Shown one piece after another: positions 5,643 to 12,141 of a stretch of DNA of 12,141 bases. The notes under the pieces are model-generated. The model searched no databases. It had not been told where the DNA came from and saw nothing but the letters and a program-made list of their open reading frames with translations. Source of the DNA: Brevibacillus sp. (GTDB lineage: Bacteria; Bacillota; Bacilli; Brevibacillales; Brevibacillaceae); the NCBI GenBank assembly GCA_029240815.1, contig JARDZO010000172.1, positions 1-12,141 on the forward strand, in the 5' to 3' direction. The position numbers and the translations under genes are program-made. The number at the start of each line of letters is the position of its first letter. The stretch's first letter is position 1.

Positions 5643-6547
5643 TCATACCCTGGCTGCTGATCGCTCCAGCACAGTCGCTCAATCGTTTTCACATAGGTTA
5701 AACCTCTTTCTGCTGATTGATAGGCATCACCGCTTGGCGGATATTCGAGCGAGATCGTCCCTCGATAGCCCGTATGGATGAGGGCCTGCGTTACCTGTGC
5801 AAAGTCGATGCACCCTTCCCCTGGAATCCGTCTGTGACGATCAACGTAATGAACATAGCCAATGTGCTCACCGCAATATGCGATGCTCGCCGCTATATCC
5901 GACTCTTCCTGATCCATATGAAACGTATCGATGTGGACTTTCACAAATGGATGATCCAGCCGCTTCACGAAGTCAGTTGTTTCCTTTACACCGTTCAAAT
6001 AATTGACTTCTTTTTTATTGATCGCTTCCAGCACCAGCAAGACGTTTTTACTTTCGGCATGACGGGCCAGCTGTTGCAAACTATCCAGAAGCAGACTCTC
6101 GTATTTTTTGTGCTCGTTCACGTCAGGAATGTTGCCGCGTATGTAACCGATGATAACTACGCATTTCAACTGGCTCGCCACGTCGATGATCTCGATCAGT
6201 CTCTTGATCCCGTTTTGTCTTCGTTGCTGCACTTCATCGATTAAGGAAAGCCGATCCATCGTATAGGCCATTCCCGTCGCGAGAGACGCGATACGGAATT
6301 GAAGTCTGTCGCAATATTCCTTCAGTTTTTCCGCTTCGATGTCTTCTGCTGTGCGCACGTGCCATTCCAACGAATCAAAACCAATCTGTACCGCTTGCTC
6401 GATACTGTTATAAATATCTCCTCGAAAGATAACGGGAGCAGAAGGGGAGAGCTCTGCCGTGCCGCCTGTGGCCGCGTACGCAAACAAGTTTTTTCCTGTA
6501 GGGTTCTCTTTGCCGGATCGTTCTCTTTGGGCGTGTTCGGTGCTCAT
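5639..6547 (-). CDS. Sugar phosphate isomerase/epimerase family protein (xylose-isomerase-like TIM barrel)
   Basis: A 302-residue cytosolic TIM-barrel protein of the AP-endonuclease-2/xylose-isomerase-like group, which includes D-tagatose 3-epimerase, hydroxypyruvate isomerase and inosose-pathway enzymes. The four expected divalent-metal ligands are visible: Glu174 (VLEAINKKE), Asp207 (VHIDTFHM), His233 (YVHYVD) and Glu268 (SLEYPP). RRIPGEGCIDF (239-249) is the usual RxPGEGxxDF loop. The two acidic residues at 174 and 268 would act as the catalytic pair. The frame is open to 6619, inside the upstream dehydrogenase gene, but the ATG at 6547 has GGAGG 8 nt upstream and is preferred; the first 40 residues are still unlike the barrel and may be a poorly conserved extension. 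It lies between the short-chain dehydrogenase and transketolase genes, consistent with converting one ketose or aldose to another before two-carbon transfer. Specific substrate unknown. Confidence 0.85.
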   Translation of the reverse strand: MSTEHAQRERSGKENPTGKNLFAYAATGGTAELSPSAPVIFRGDIYNSIEQAVQIGFDSLEWHVRTAEDIEAEKLKEYCDRLQFRIASLATGMAYTMDRLSLIDEVQQRRQNGIKRLIEIIDVASQLKCVVIIGYIRGNIPDVNEHKKYESLLLDSLQQLARHAESKNVLLVLEAINKKEVNYLNGVKETTDFVKRLDHPFVKVHIDTFHMDQEESDIAASIAYCGEHIGYVHYVDRHRRIPGEGCIDFAQVTQALIHTGYRGTISLEYPPSGDAYQSAERGLTYVKTIERLCWSDQQPGYE

Positions 6548-6581
6548 TGTGCCATCCTCCACTCTCTTTTTTCTCTGATCC

Positions 6582-7322
6582 TTAGCGGCGCTGCGACGTC
6601 GGCCTGACCACGATTTCATTGATAGCGACTGAGGCAGGCTGCTCTATTGTAAACCGGATGACACGGGCGATATCTTCTGCCTGCAACGCTTGCTGCTGGC
6701 TCGCTTGACGCCCGAGCAATTCGATTGCTTCCTGATCCGTGATCCCTGTGGAAATTTCCGTCTCGACCGCTCCTGGTGAGATGAGCGTTGTTCTGATTTG
6801 TTGATCGGGGCGAAGCTCTCTGCGCAAACCTTCGGTGATGACCCGAACCGAAAACTTCGTCGCACTGTAGACCACCCGTACCGGTGAGATTTCATGTCCC
6901 GCCACCGAAGACAGATTGATAATGTGTCCTTCATTTCGCTCTTCCATATGAGGTAGCACCGCGGCAATTCCGTTCAGGACGCCTTTAATATTCACGTCAA
7001 TCATCTGATCCCACTCCTGTACCCTCCGCTTATATATATACGAAAAGGGACTGATTCCCGCATTGTTAACGAGAATATCGATTTTGCCGAAACGCTCGAT
7101 CGTCTTTTGGGACAATGCCTCCATATCGGATAACGACGTCACATCGGCGACCTGATAGCATGCTTCCCCCCCATCCGCCTCGATCTCCCGTTGCAGCTGC
7201 ACCATTCGTTCCGCGCGGCGTGCCGCCAGCATCACTTTCACGCCCGCTTTTGCCAGCTCTTTGGCGGTGGCTGCCCCGATGCCGCTGCTCGCCCCTGTAA
7301 TAATCGCCACTTTTTGCTCCAT
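6582..7322 (-). CDS. Short-chain dehydrogenase/reductase (SDR), classical type
   Basis: A 246-residue cytosolic oxidoreductase with all classical SDR landmarks: TGASSGIG (9-16) for cofactor binding, ARR (34-36) after the second strand, whose basic residues favour NADP(H), ADV (59-61), NNAG (86-89), Asn111, the catalytic Ser139 in NLSSVAG, Tyr152 and Lys156 in YSATK, and PGAVETEI (183-190). It resembles the YdfG/serine-3-dehydrogenase-like branch, whose members act on 3-hydroxy acids, sugars and small alcohols. AAAGGAG lies about 8 nt upstream of the ATG. It starts 32 nt after livF and ends 34 nt before the isomerase gene. In the operon it would oxidise or reduce the imported compound or a pathway intermediate; direction and substrate are inference. 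Confidence 0.9.
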   Translation of the reverse strand: MEQKVAIITGASSGIGAATAKELAKAGVKVMLAARRAERMVQLQREIEADGGEACYQVADVTSLSDMEALSQKTIERFGKIDILVNNAGISPFSYIYKRRVQEWDQMIDVNIKGVLNGIAAVLPHMEERNEGHIINLSSVAGHEISPVRVVYSATKFSVRVITEGLRRELRPDQQIRTTLISPGAVETEISTGITDQEAIELLGRQASQQQALQAEDIARVIRFTIEQPASVAINEIVVRPTSQRR

Positions 7323-7354
7323 ATGCCTGCTCCTTTCCCCGCTCTCGACTTTTA

Positions 7355-8056
7355 TTAGCCAAGGTACGCTTCTACGACTTTGTTGTCTTGCAAGAGCGCG
7401 CGAGAACTGCCAGAGATTTTGATTTCTCCTGTCTCCATCACATACGCTCGCTCTGAAGCTTCCAGCGCGAGATGCGCATTTTGCTCCACCAATAGAATCG
7501 TGATGCCGTTTTTGCGAATCTTTTCGATGACATCGAACACCGTGTCTACCATGACTGGGGCCAATCCGAGTGAAGGCTCGTCGAGAATGATTAGCTTCGG
7601 CTTGGACAAGATCGCGCGGCTCAGCGCCAGCATCTGCTGCTCGCCGCCAGACAACGTCCCCGCCATCTGCTCGGCACGCTCATGCAAAATCGGAAACAAC
7701 GTAAACACTTCCTCATAATCGAGCTTCAGTTGGTTCTTGTCTTTGCGCTGGTAGGCTCCGACTACTAGATTTTCCATGACCGACAAGTTCGTGAAGATCC
7801 GTCTGCCTTCTGGCACGTGGGCAATCCCGCGGCTCACGATCTTGTCGGGCGCCAGTCTCGTTAAATCCTCCCCTTCATACGTGATAGATCCATCCTTTGG
7901 CCGCACCAGTCCAGAGATCGCTTTCAGCAGACTCGATTTTCCCGCGCCGTTCGCCCCGATCAGCGTGACGACTTCACCTTGACTAACTTCCAGCGAGATG
8001 CCCTTGAGCGCGTGAACATTTCCGTAGTACACGTGCAGATCAGCTACTTTGAGCAT
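7355..8056 (-). CDS. livF: Branched-chain amino acid-type ABC transporter ATP-binding protein LivF
   Basis: One of two cytoplasmic ATPases driving the HAAT/LIV-family importer encoded here. Numbered from the first of two possible starts, the Walker A motif GANGAGKS spans 36-43, the ABC signature LSGGEQQ 137-143, and Walker B ILDEP has Asp161 and Glu162; AHVPEGRRIF (81-90) and LVEQNA (191-196) are LivF hallmarks. Two ATGs are possible, at 8062 and 8056; GAAGG is 7 nt before the second and only 1 nt before the first, so 8056 is preferred (233 residues). Either way the start overlaps the 3' end of livG, implying translational coupling. Family length is about 235. The substrate of the complex is not determined by this subunit. 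Confidence 0.92.
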   Translation of the reverse strand: MLKVADLHVYYGNVHALKGISLEVSQGEVVTLIGANGAGKSSLLKAISGLVRPKDGSITYEGEDLTRLAPDKIVSRGIAHVPEGRRIFTNLSVMENLVVGAYQRKDKNQLKLDYEEVFTLFPILHERAEQMAGTLSGGEQQMLALSRAILSKPKLIILDEPSLGLAPVMVDTVFDVIEKIRKNGITILLVEQNAHLALEASERAYVMETGEIKISGSSRALLQDNKVVEAYLG

Positions 8057-8828
8057 TTTCATACCTTCTTCCCAAGTAAGCCTGAACGACTTGCGGATTG
8101 TTCGTCACTTTTTCATAACGTCCCTGGTCCAGCAACTTGCCAAAATGCAGAACGGCGATCTCATCGCAGATGCCTTTCACCAGCTTCATGTCGTGCTCGA
8201 TCAAAAAAATGGTGTGCCCTTCTTTTTGTAGCTGCCGGATCAATTCCATCAGCTCAGAGGTTTCAACCGGATTCAGGCCAGCTGCCGGCTCATCCAAAAA
8301 AATCAGTTCCGCCCCGGTTGCCAATGCGCGCATGATCTCGATTTTTCGCTGCAATCCTTGGGGAAGCTCCGTGGCGATTTCATCGCGGATATGATCCATC
8401 TGGAATTTTTGCAATAATTGATCGACGCGTTGCTGGGCCTCCTGCTCCTGCTGACGGTATCTGATCAGGCGAAAAAAGGCTTCAGTGAAGCTGTAGGTGA
8501 CGCGATGATGAGTGGCGAGCAAGATGTTGTCAAAGACGGATTGCCCCTGCAACAGACGGATGTTTTGAAACGTTCTGGATATTCCGAGTGGTGCAATTTC
8601 ATGAGCCTGCAAGGATGTGATTTCGTTGCCTTTATAAAACACCTTGCCGCTGGTCGGTCGATAAATCCCTGTCAATAGATTGAACATGGTCGTTTTTCCT
8701 GCACCGTTTGGCCCGATTAACCCGAAGATCTGCCCTGCTTTGATCGAAATCGAGACTTTGTCCACAGCCGTCACCCCACCGAAGCGGATGGTCAGCTCCT
8801 GCGTCTCCAGTAGTACGGATTGATTCAT
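8040..8828 (-). CDS. livG: Branched-chain amino acid-type ABC transporter ATP-binding protein LivG
   Basis: The second ATPase of the importer, 262 residues. Walker A is GPNGAGKT (39-46), the Q-loop region includes [10 protein letters not shown] (83-92), the LivG-type signature is [11 protein letters not shown] (155-165), Walker B is [13 protein letters not shown] with Asp179/Glu180, and the switch His is His212 in LIEHDM. The reading frame runs upstream to 8933 inside livM, but [10 protein letters not shown] at 8828 is chosen: AGGAGGTG is placed 7 nt upstream and the start falls 4 nt after the livM stop. It overlaps livF by a few codons at its end. No unusual residues were seen. Confidence 0.93.
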   Translation of the reverse strand: MNQSVLLETQELTIRFGGVTAVDKVSISIKAGQIFGLIGPNGAGKTTMFNLLTGIYRPTSGKVFYKGNEITSLQAHEIAPLGISRTFQNIRLLQGQSVFDNILLATHHRVTYSFTEAFFRLIRYRQQEQEAQQRVDQLLQKFQMDHIRDEIATELPQGLQRKIEIMRALATGAELIFLDEPAAGLNPVETSELMELIRQLQKEGHTIFLIEHDMKLVKGICDEIAVLHFGKLLDQGRYEKVTNNPQVVQAYLGRRYENAQSS

Positions 8829-8832
8829 GGCG

Positions 8833-9804
8833 TCACACCTCCTCTTGTGCGGGTACCTTACTGCTCTTGGCTGATGGCATCTCGAACCATCCTCTACTTT
8901 TGCCCACCAGACCGCTGATTCCCTTCGGCGCAAAAATCACGATGATAACGATGAGCAGTCCGTATATAACCATCTGATACTGCGTGAACTCCCGCAGATA
9001 CTCTGACAACACGGTGATGAACATGCCCCCGATTACCGAGCCTGCGATGCTGCCGACACCTCCGATCAACAGCATCAGCAAAATGTTGACCGACATCGAA
9101 GATTGGAACGTCTCCGGACTTAAAAACAGGATAAAGTGTCCGTAGCATACTCCGGCGAGACCTGCGATCGCCGCACTCCAAACGAACGCCCACACCTTGT
9201 AATACGTAACATTGACCCCCATCGACCGCGCCGTGATCTCGTCCGTCTGAATAGCCAACAGCGCGCGCCCCATCTTGGAAGCCTTGATCCTCGTTGACAA
9301 GTAAATCACGAGGATCACAAAAGCAAGCAGCAAAAAGTAATAATCCATTTTGGAGTTGAAATCGATGCCGAAGATCTGTTCCGGACGAGGAATGCCACCC
9401 AATCCCATCGGACCGCGGGTCACATCCACCCAGTTGTTGAAGATCAGATGGACAATCTCGCCAAACCCCAAGGACGCAATCGCAAAATAGTGACCCTTTA
9501 GCCGCAGGACAGGATAGCCGATTAAAAATCCACAAACAGCAGCCATCAAAATGGCCAACACCATCGAGATCCAAACCGGTATGCCGGATAAGGAAAAGAT
9601 TGCCGAACCATAGGCGCCGATTCCGAAAAAAGCCGCATGCCCGAGAGAGACCTGACCCGCAAAACCGGTAATGATGTTCAGACTGAGTACGAGAATGATG
9701 TTGATGGCGGCCATCACCATAATGTGGAGCAAGTAGTCGTTGTTCCATACAAACGGGAACACGACGCTTGCGGCAACGAGCAACAGGAGCGCTTTATTTT
9801 TCAT
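8833..9804 (-). CDS. livM: Branched-chain amino acid-type ABC transporter permease LivM
   Basis: A 323-residue integral membrane protein with about eight to ten hydrophobic segments. The LivM signature NIITGFAGQVSLGHAAFFGI (43-62) is intact, followed by GAYGSAIF. A cytoplasmic coupling region lies around 176-200 (TRIKASKMGRALLAIQTDEI), and GGVGSIAGSVIGG (about 248-260) is the second conserved permease loop. The C-terminal tail after residue 300 is hydrophilic. Its ATG directly follows the livH TAG with no spacer, and GGAGAAGG in the livH end serves as binding site, so the two permeases are translationally coupled and probably made in equal amounts. It pairs with LivH to form the membrane channel. 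Confidence 0.93.
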   Translation of the reverse strand: MKNKALLLLVAASVVFPFVWNNDYLLHIMVMAAINIILVLSLNIITGFAGQVSLGHAAFFGIGAYGSAIFSLSGIPVWISMVLAILMAAVCGFLIGYPVLRLKGHYFAIASLGFGEIVHLIFNNWVDVTRGPMGLGGIPRPEQIFGIDFNSKMDYYFLLLAFVILVIYLSTRIKASKMGRALLAIQTDEITARSMGVNVTYYKVWAFVWSAAIAGLAGVCYGHFILFLSPETFQSSMSVNILLMLLIGGVGSIAGSVIGGMFITVLSEYLREFTQYQMVIYGLLIVIIVIFAPKGISGLVGKSRGWFEMPSAKSSKVPAQEEV

Positions 9805-10680
9805 CTACACCTTCTCCTGTACGTGCTTACCGAATAAACCAGCCGGTTTAAACAGCAGCACTAAGATCATGATGACGAAAGCAAACACATCCTTGTATTC
9901 AGAGGAAAGGTATCCAGCTGCATACGTCTCCACCAGACCAAGAATAAACCCACCGGCGATGGCCCCCGTCACATTGCCGATGCCGCCCAAGAGCACGACG
10001 ACGAACGCTTTCAAGGTCGCTGACACCCCCATCGTCGGATAGACGCTGAATATGGGAGCCATCAGTGTCCCCGCCAATGCTGCCAGAGCCGCCCCTACGG
10101 CAAAAGTGATGAACAGAACCGTGTTGGCTTTGATGCCCATCAGCTTCGCAGTCTCCATGTCAAAGGCGCAGGCCCTCATGGCCACCCCGATCTTGGTTTT
10201 TTGAATCCCGTAATAGATGAGAGCAATCATGGCGACGGCGACCACGACGACAAAGAGACGCTGCCCATTGATGAAGACACCTCCGAGATTCAATTGAATG
10301 TCGGCAAAAGGAGATTGCATGTTGCGCGGATCAGGCCCCCAGATCAGCTGTACGCCATTTTGCAAAAGAATCGATACGCCAAGCGAACTGACCATGAGGT
10401 TGATCCGTGCGGAATGGCGAAGCGGATGGAACGCGAGCCGTTCCATGATGATGCCAAGGAGCGCCACGACCGCCATCGAGATCGGTATCACCGCCAAATA
10501 CGGCAAATCATAGCTCTGGACAACCGACACCGACACAAATGCCCCGGCCATGAACAGCTCCCCGTGAGCAAAGTTGGCCATATCCAGCATGCCGAGCACC
10601 AGTGTGAGTCCGAGTGCGATTAGGACATAGGTGCTCCCCATGACGAGACCATTGATCGTTTGCTGCAGAAACTCGGTCAT
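9805..10680 (-). CDS. livH: Branched-chain amino acid-type ABC transporter permease LivH
   Basis: A 291-residue membrane permease of the LIV/HAAT importer. The N-terminus has the LivH motif TINGLVMGSTYVLIALGLTL (8-27), then LGMLDMANFAHGELFMAGAF (29-48). RACAFDMETAKLMGI lies in the cytoplasmic coupling region, and VVLLGGIGNVTGAIAGGFIL near residue 230-250 is the second conserved block. AAGGGAGAGG precedes the ATG, which lies 21 nt after the binding-protein stop. Members of this permease family also import urea, short amides and other small molecules, so the 'branched-chain amino acid' label is only a family name. Confidence 0.93.
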   Translation of the reverse strand: MTEFLQQTINGLVMGSTYVLIALGLTLVLGMLDMANFAHGELFMAGAFVSVSVVQSYDLPYLAVIPISMAVVALLGIIMERLAFHPLRHSARINLMVSSLGVSILLQNGVQLIWGPDPRNMQSPFADIQLNLGGVFINGQRLFVVVVAVAMIALIYYGIQKTKIGVAMRACAFDMETAKLMGIKANTVLFITFAVGAALAALAGTLMAPIFSVYPTMGVSATLKAFVVVLLGGIGNVTGAIAGGFILGLVETYAAGYLSSEYKDVFAFVIMILVLLFKPAGLFGKHVQEKV

Positions 10681-10701
10681 TTCGTGTGCCTCTCCCTTCG
10701 G

Positions 10702-11898
10702 CTACTTCATGTCTTTGTCGGAACCAATGACCACATATTTGCCGTTTTCGAGCTTCTCAAAAATAAGCATCTGGTACGACTGGTTGTTTTCGTTAAACGT
10801 TACAGGACCGGTCACTCCCTGGAACTCTTTTAGCTGCTTCATCCCTTCTCGAATCTTTTCGCGATCGCCGCCGCCTGCCAAGCGGATCGCCTCGGCGAAA
10901 ATTTGCATCGATCCATATCCGTTTGCAACCTGCATGTCAGGATTTTTCCCATACTTTTGTTTATAGGTCTCGACCATCTTTTTCGAATTGGGGAAATAGT
11001 TGTAGTCGCCCGGTTCAAACGTGCCGATGCTGATGATGCCTTCCGCCGATTTGCCCGCCAGCTCGATGAATTTGTCATTCGCGAGAGACGCAAATCCAAA
11101 CAACTGGGTGTTCATACCCAAATCGCGAATCTGCTTGATGAGTTGTGCCCCTTCGGTGATATTGCCCGATATGAGGATCGCACTCGGATTCATGTTTTTG
11201 ATTTTGGTCAGCTGCGGATAGAAGTCTTTATCGCCTTGCTTGTAAAATTCGAGAGACAATACGTTGCCGAGCCCCTCGTTCTCCATCGTTTTCTTAAACG
11301 CTTCCGCACCTGTCCGTCCAAAATCGGAGTTTTCCGCGATGATCGCGACGTCTTTCAAGTTCAGCTTTCCTGTGACATATCTGGCCAAAGCAGGCCCTTG
11401 CTGACCGTTGTACAGCGTGTAACGGAACATGTACGGATGACCCGGTTCGGTAATGCTGTCGGCACCGGAGGCTGGCGTCATGTGCACGACTTTCTCGCGC
11501 TCGGTAACATCACGCATGGCGAGTGTATTGGAAGAGCTGTGAGCGCCGATGATCGCCGACACGTGATCTTGGGTAATCAGCTTTTGAGTGGCATTCACTG
11601 CCTCGGCCGGAGTACCTTTGTCATCTTCGTAAATGACCTCGATTTTTTTCCCGTTGATCCCGCCCTGCGCCGCTATCTCATCCAGAACCAGATCGATCCC
11701 CTGTTTGATCGTCGTGCCGTAATACGCCGTCACCCCGGTCAGCGGCAGAACAGCTCCGATTTTGATCACATCCCCGTTTGCCGCAGCACTGCTTCCATTG
11801 GAGCTAGAACCTGGTGTCGCATTCCCGCTGCATGCCGCCAAAACTATTCCCATCGACAATAAAAGACCAGCTACCGTACTCCCCAGTTTTTTCTTCAT
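10702..11898 (-). CDS. LIV-type extracellular substrate-binding lipoprotein
   Basis: A 398-residue periplasmic-binding-protein-type I receptor that would capture the ligand outside the cell and deliver it to LivHM. It begins with a Sec signal MKKKLGSTVAGLLLSMGIVL and a lipobox LAAC with Cys23, so it should be lipid-anchored. A Ser/Gly/Asn-rich linker (24-41) precedes the mature domain, which starts VIKIGAVLPLTGVTAYYGTT (44-63). Conserved features include AGVNGKK-like AQGGINGKKIEVIYEDDKGT (77-96), AIIGAHSSSNTLAMRDV (114-130), the Ser/Thr-rich ligand loop, and ENSDFGRTGAEAFK. The residues matching the alpha-amino/alpha-carboxyl pocket of LivJ cannot be judged by eye, so the ligand may be an amide, ureide, sugar acid or amino acid. 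The ATG has AAGGAGG 8 nt upstream. It is the first gene of the operon. Confidence 0.92.
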   Translation of the reverse strand: MKKKLGSTVAGLLLSMGIVLAACSGNATPGSSSNGSSAAANGDVIKIGAVLPLTGVTAYYGTTIKQGIDLVLDEIAAQGGINGKKIEVIYEDDKGTPAEAVNATQKLITQDHVSAIIGAHSSSNTLAMRDVTEREKVVHMTPASGADSITEPGHPYMFRYTLYNGQQGPALARYVTGKLNLKDVAIIAENSDFGRTGAEAFKKTMENEGLGNVLSLEFYKQGDKDFYPQLTKIKNMNPSAILISGNITEGAQLIKQIRDLGMNTQLFGFASLANDKFIELAGKSAEGIISIGTFEPGDYNYFPNSKKMVETYKQKYGKNPDMQVANGYGSMQIFAEAIRLAGGGDREKIREGMKQLKEFQGVTGPVTFNENNQSYQMLIFEKLENGKYVVIGSDKDMK

Positions 11899-11939
11899 CT
11901 CGTGTCCCTCCTTATAAGGTTCGTTCCGATTTCGTTAAG

Positions 11940-11951
11940 GTAAGCGCTTAC
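11940..11951. promoter_or_regulatory. Palindromic operator candidate, cre-like (GTAAGCGCTTAC)
   Basis: A perfect 12-bp palindrome ending 41 nt upstream of the binding-protein ATG. Read with flanks as AGTAAGCGCTTACC, it fits the CcpA cre consensus TGWNANCGNTNWCA except for the outermost T and A. LacI-family regulators in general use such CG-centred palindromes. Its place near the expected transcription start suits carbon catabolite repression or repression by a dedicated regulator. A convincing -35/-10 pair was not found; TATAGA lies just upstream on the minus strand. Confidence 0.45.
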
Positions 11952-11967
11952 TCTATATCTCTAAAGG

Positions 11968-12003
11968 AAGCTGTCGCTCTTCTTGCATTTCGACAGCTTT
12001 TTT
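11968..12003. terminator. Hairpin terminator between the operon and the right-edge gene
   Basis: AAGCTGTCG (11968-11976) and CGACAGCTT (11991-11999) form a perfect 9-bp stem with a 14-nt loop. On the plus strand six T's follow (11998-12003); on the minus strand TTCCTTT follows. The minus-strand gene ending at 12027 is the natural user, while the A-tract side makes it look bidirectional. It isolates the liv-transketolase operon from upstream transcription. Confidence 0.65.
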
Positions 12004-12026
12004 CTCAGACAACGGATCAACCGATT

Positions 12027-12141
12027 TTATTGGAGAAACTTTCGCAGCACATTATGGGTGATTCGCTCCACGAATGGATTGCCGCCTTTGATCCCGTACG
12101 CCCATTCCGTGCCACCGCTGTTGAACACCCTACCCAACCCT
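12027..12141 (-). CDS. C-terminal end of a protein resembling N,N-dimethylformamidase large-subunit-like proteins (cut by window edge)
   Basis: The minus strand gives 37 residues, GLGRVFNSGGTEWAYGIKGG then NPFVERITHNVLRKFLQ, and a TAA at 12027-12029. The pattern 'G.VFN.G...WAYGL.G.(D/N)P.V.RIT.NVL.RF' resembles the C-terminus of N,N-dimethylformamidase beta-subunit-like proteins; the Glu or Asp after Thr and the ITxNVL helix recur there. True N,N-dimethylformamidase is an iron amidohydrolase, but many proteins with this domain have no assigned activity. Only the tail is visible, so the call is tentative. It is in the same orientation as the operon, separated by a hairpin terminator and about 130 nt. 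Confidence 0.5.
   Translation of the reverse strand, partial: GLGRVFNSGGTEWAYGIKGGNPFVERITHNVLRKFLQ

Noticed and set aside
8894..9748. 284-codon minus-strand frame overlapping livM
   Set aside because: It is a shifted-frame shadow of livM, rich in Arg, Cys and His with no coherent domain.

Overview
The window looks like chromosomal DNA from a Gram-positive, low-to-mid-GC member of the Bacillales, most like Brevibacillus or Paenibacillus. This is inferred from strong AGGAGG-type ribosome binding sites, a lipoprotein-type binding protein, a YfkO-like nitroreductase start, a DinB-like protein of the Paenibacillus/Brevibacillus kind and a cre-like palindrome. No rRNA, tRNA, CRISPR array or intact transposase was seen.

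Left third (1-3450). This is mostly a gene graveyard. It begins with the 5' end of a nitroreductase gene running off the left edge. Next come remnants on the minus strand: a C-terminal coding scrap (214-375), a degraded cyclic amidohydrolase of the hydantoinase/dihydropyrimidinase type (about 1057-1892) joined directly to a piece of an M20 carbamoylase/allantoate amidohydrolase (about 790-1056), a second C-terminal scrap (1893-1980) that shares a 72-nt repeat with the first, one intact-looking DinB-like gene (2024-2470), and a frameshifted molybdopterin (sulfite-oxidase-type) oxidoreductase (about 2605-3108). A 49-codon amputated NAD-epimerase N-terminus lies on the plus strand (3291-3440). 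Several hairpins lie between 3144 and 3245.

Right two thirds (3775-11898). Nine tightly packed intact minus-strand genes form one probable operon. In transcription order they are: a LIV/HAAT-type substrate-binding lipoprotein, LivH and LivM permeases, LivG and LivF ATPases, a short-chain dehydrogenase, a TIM-barrel sugar isomerase/epimerase, and the N- and C-terminal halves of a split transketolase. A GTAAGCGCTTAC palindrome lies just upstream of the first gene, and a hairpin with a minus-strand U-rich tail lies downstream of the last. The gene set suggests uptake of a small carbon compound, oxidation/reduction, ketose isomerisation or epimerisation, and two-carbon transfer into the pentose phosphate pool. 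No kinase is present in the window. The substrate cannot be read from sequence.

Right edge (12027-12141). This is the C-terminus of another minus-strand gene resembling the end of N,N-dimethylformamidase large-subunit-like proteins. A hairpin terminator separates it from the operon.

The points of most interest are the kinase-less transketolase operon behind a LIV-type transporter, and the layered decay of a hydantoin/ureide degradation locus marked by two dispersed repeats.
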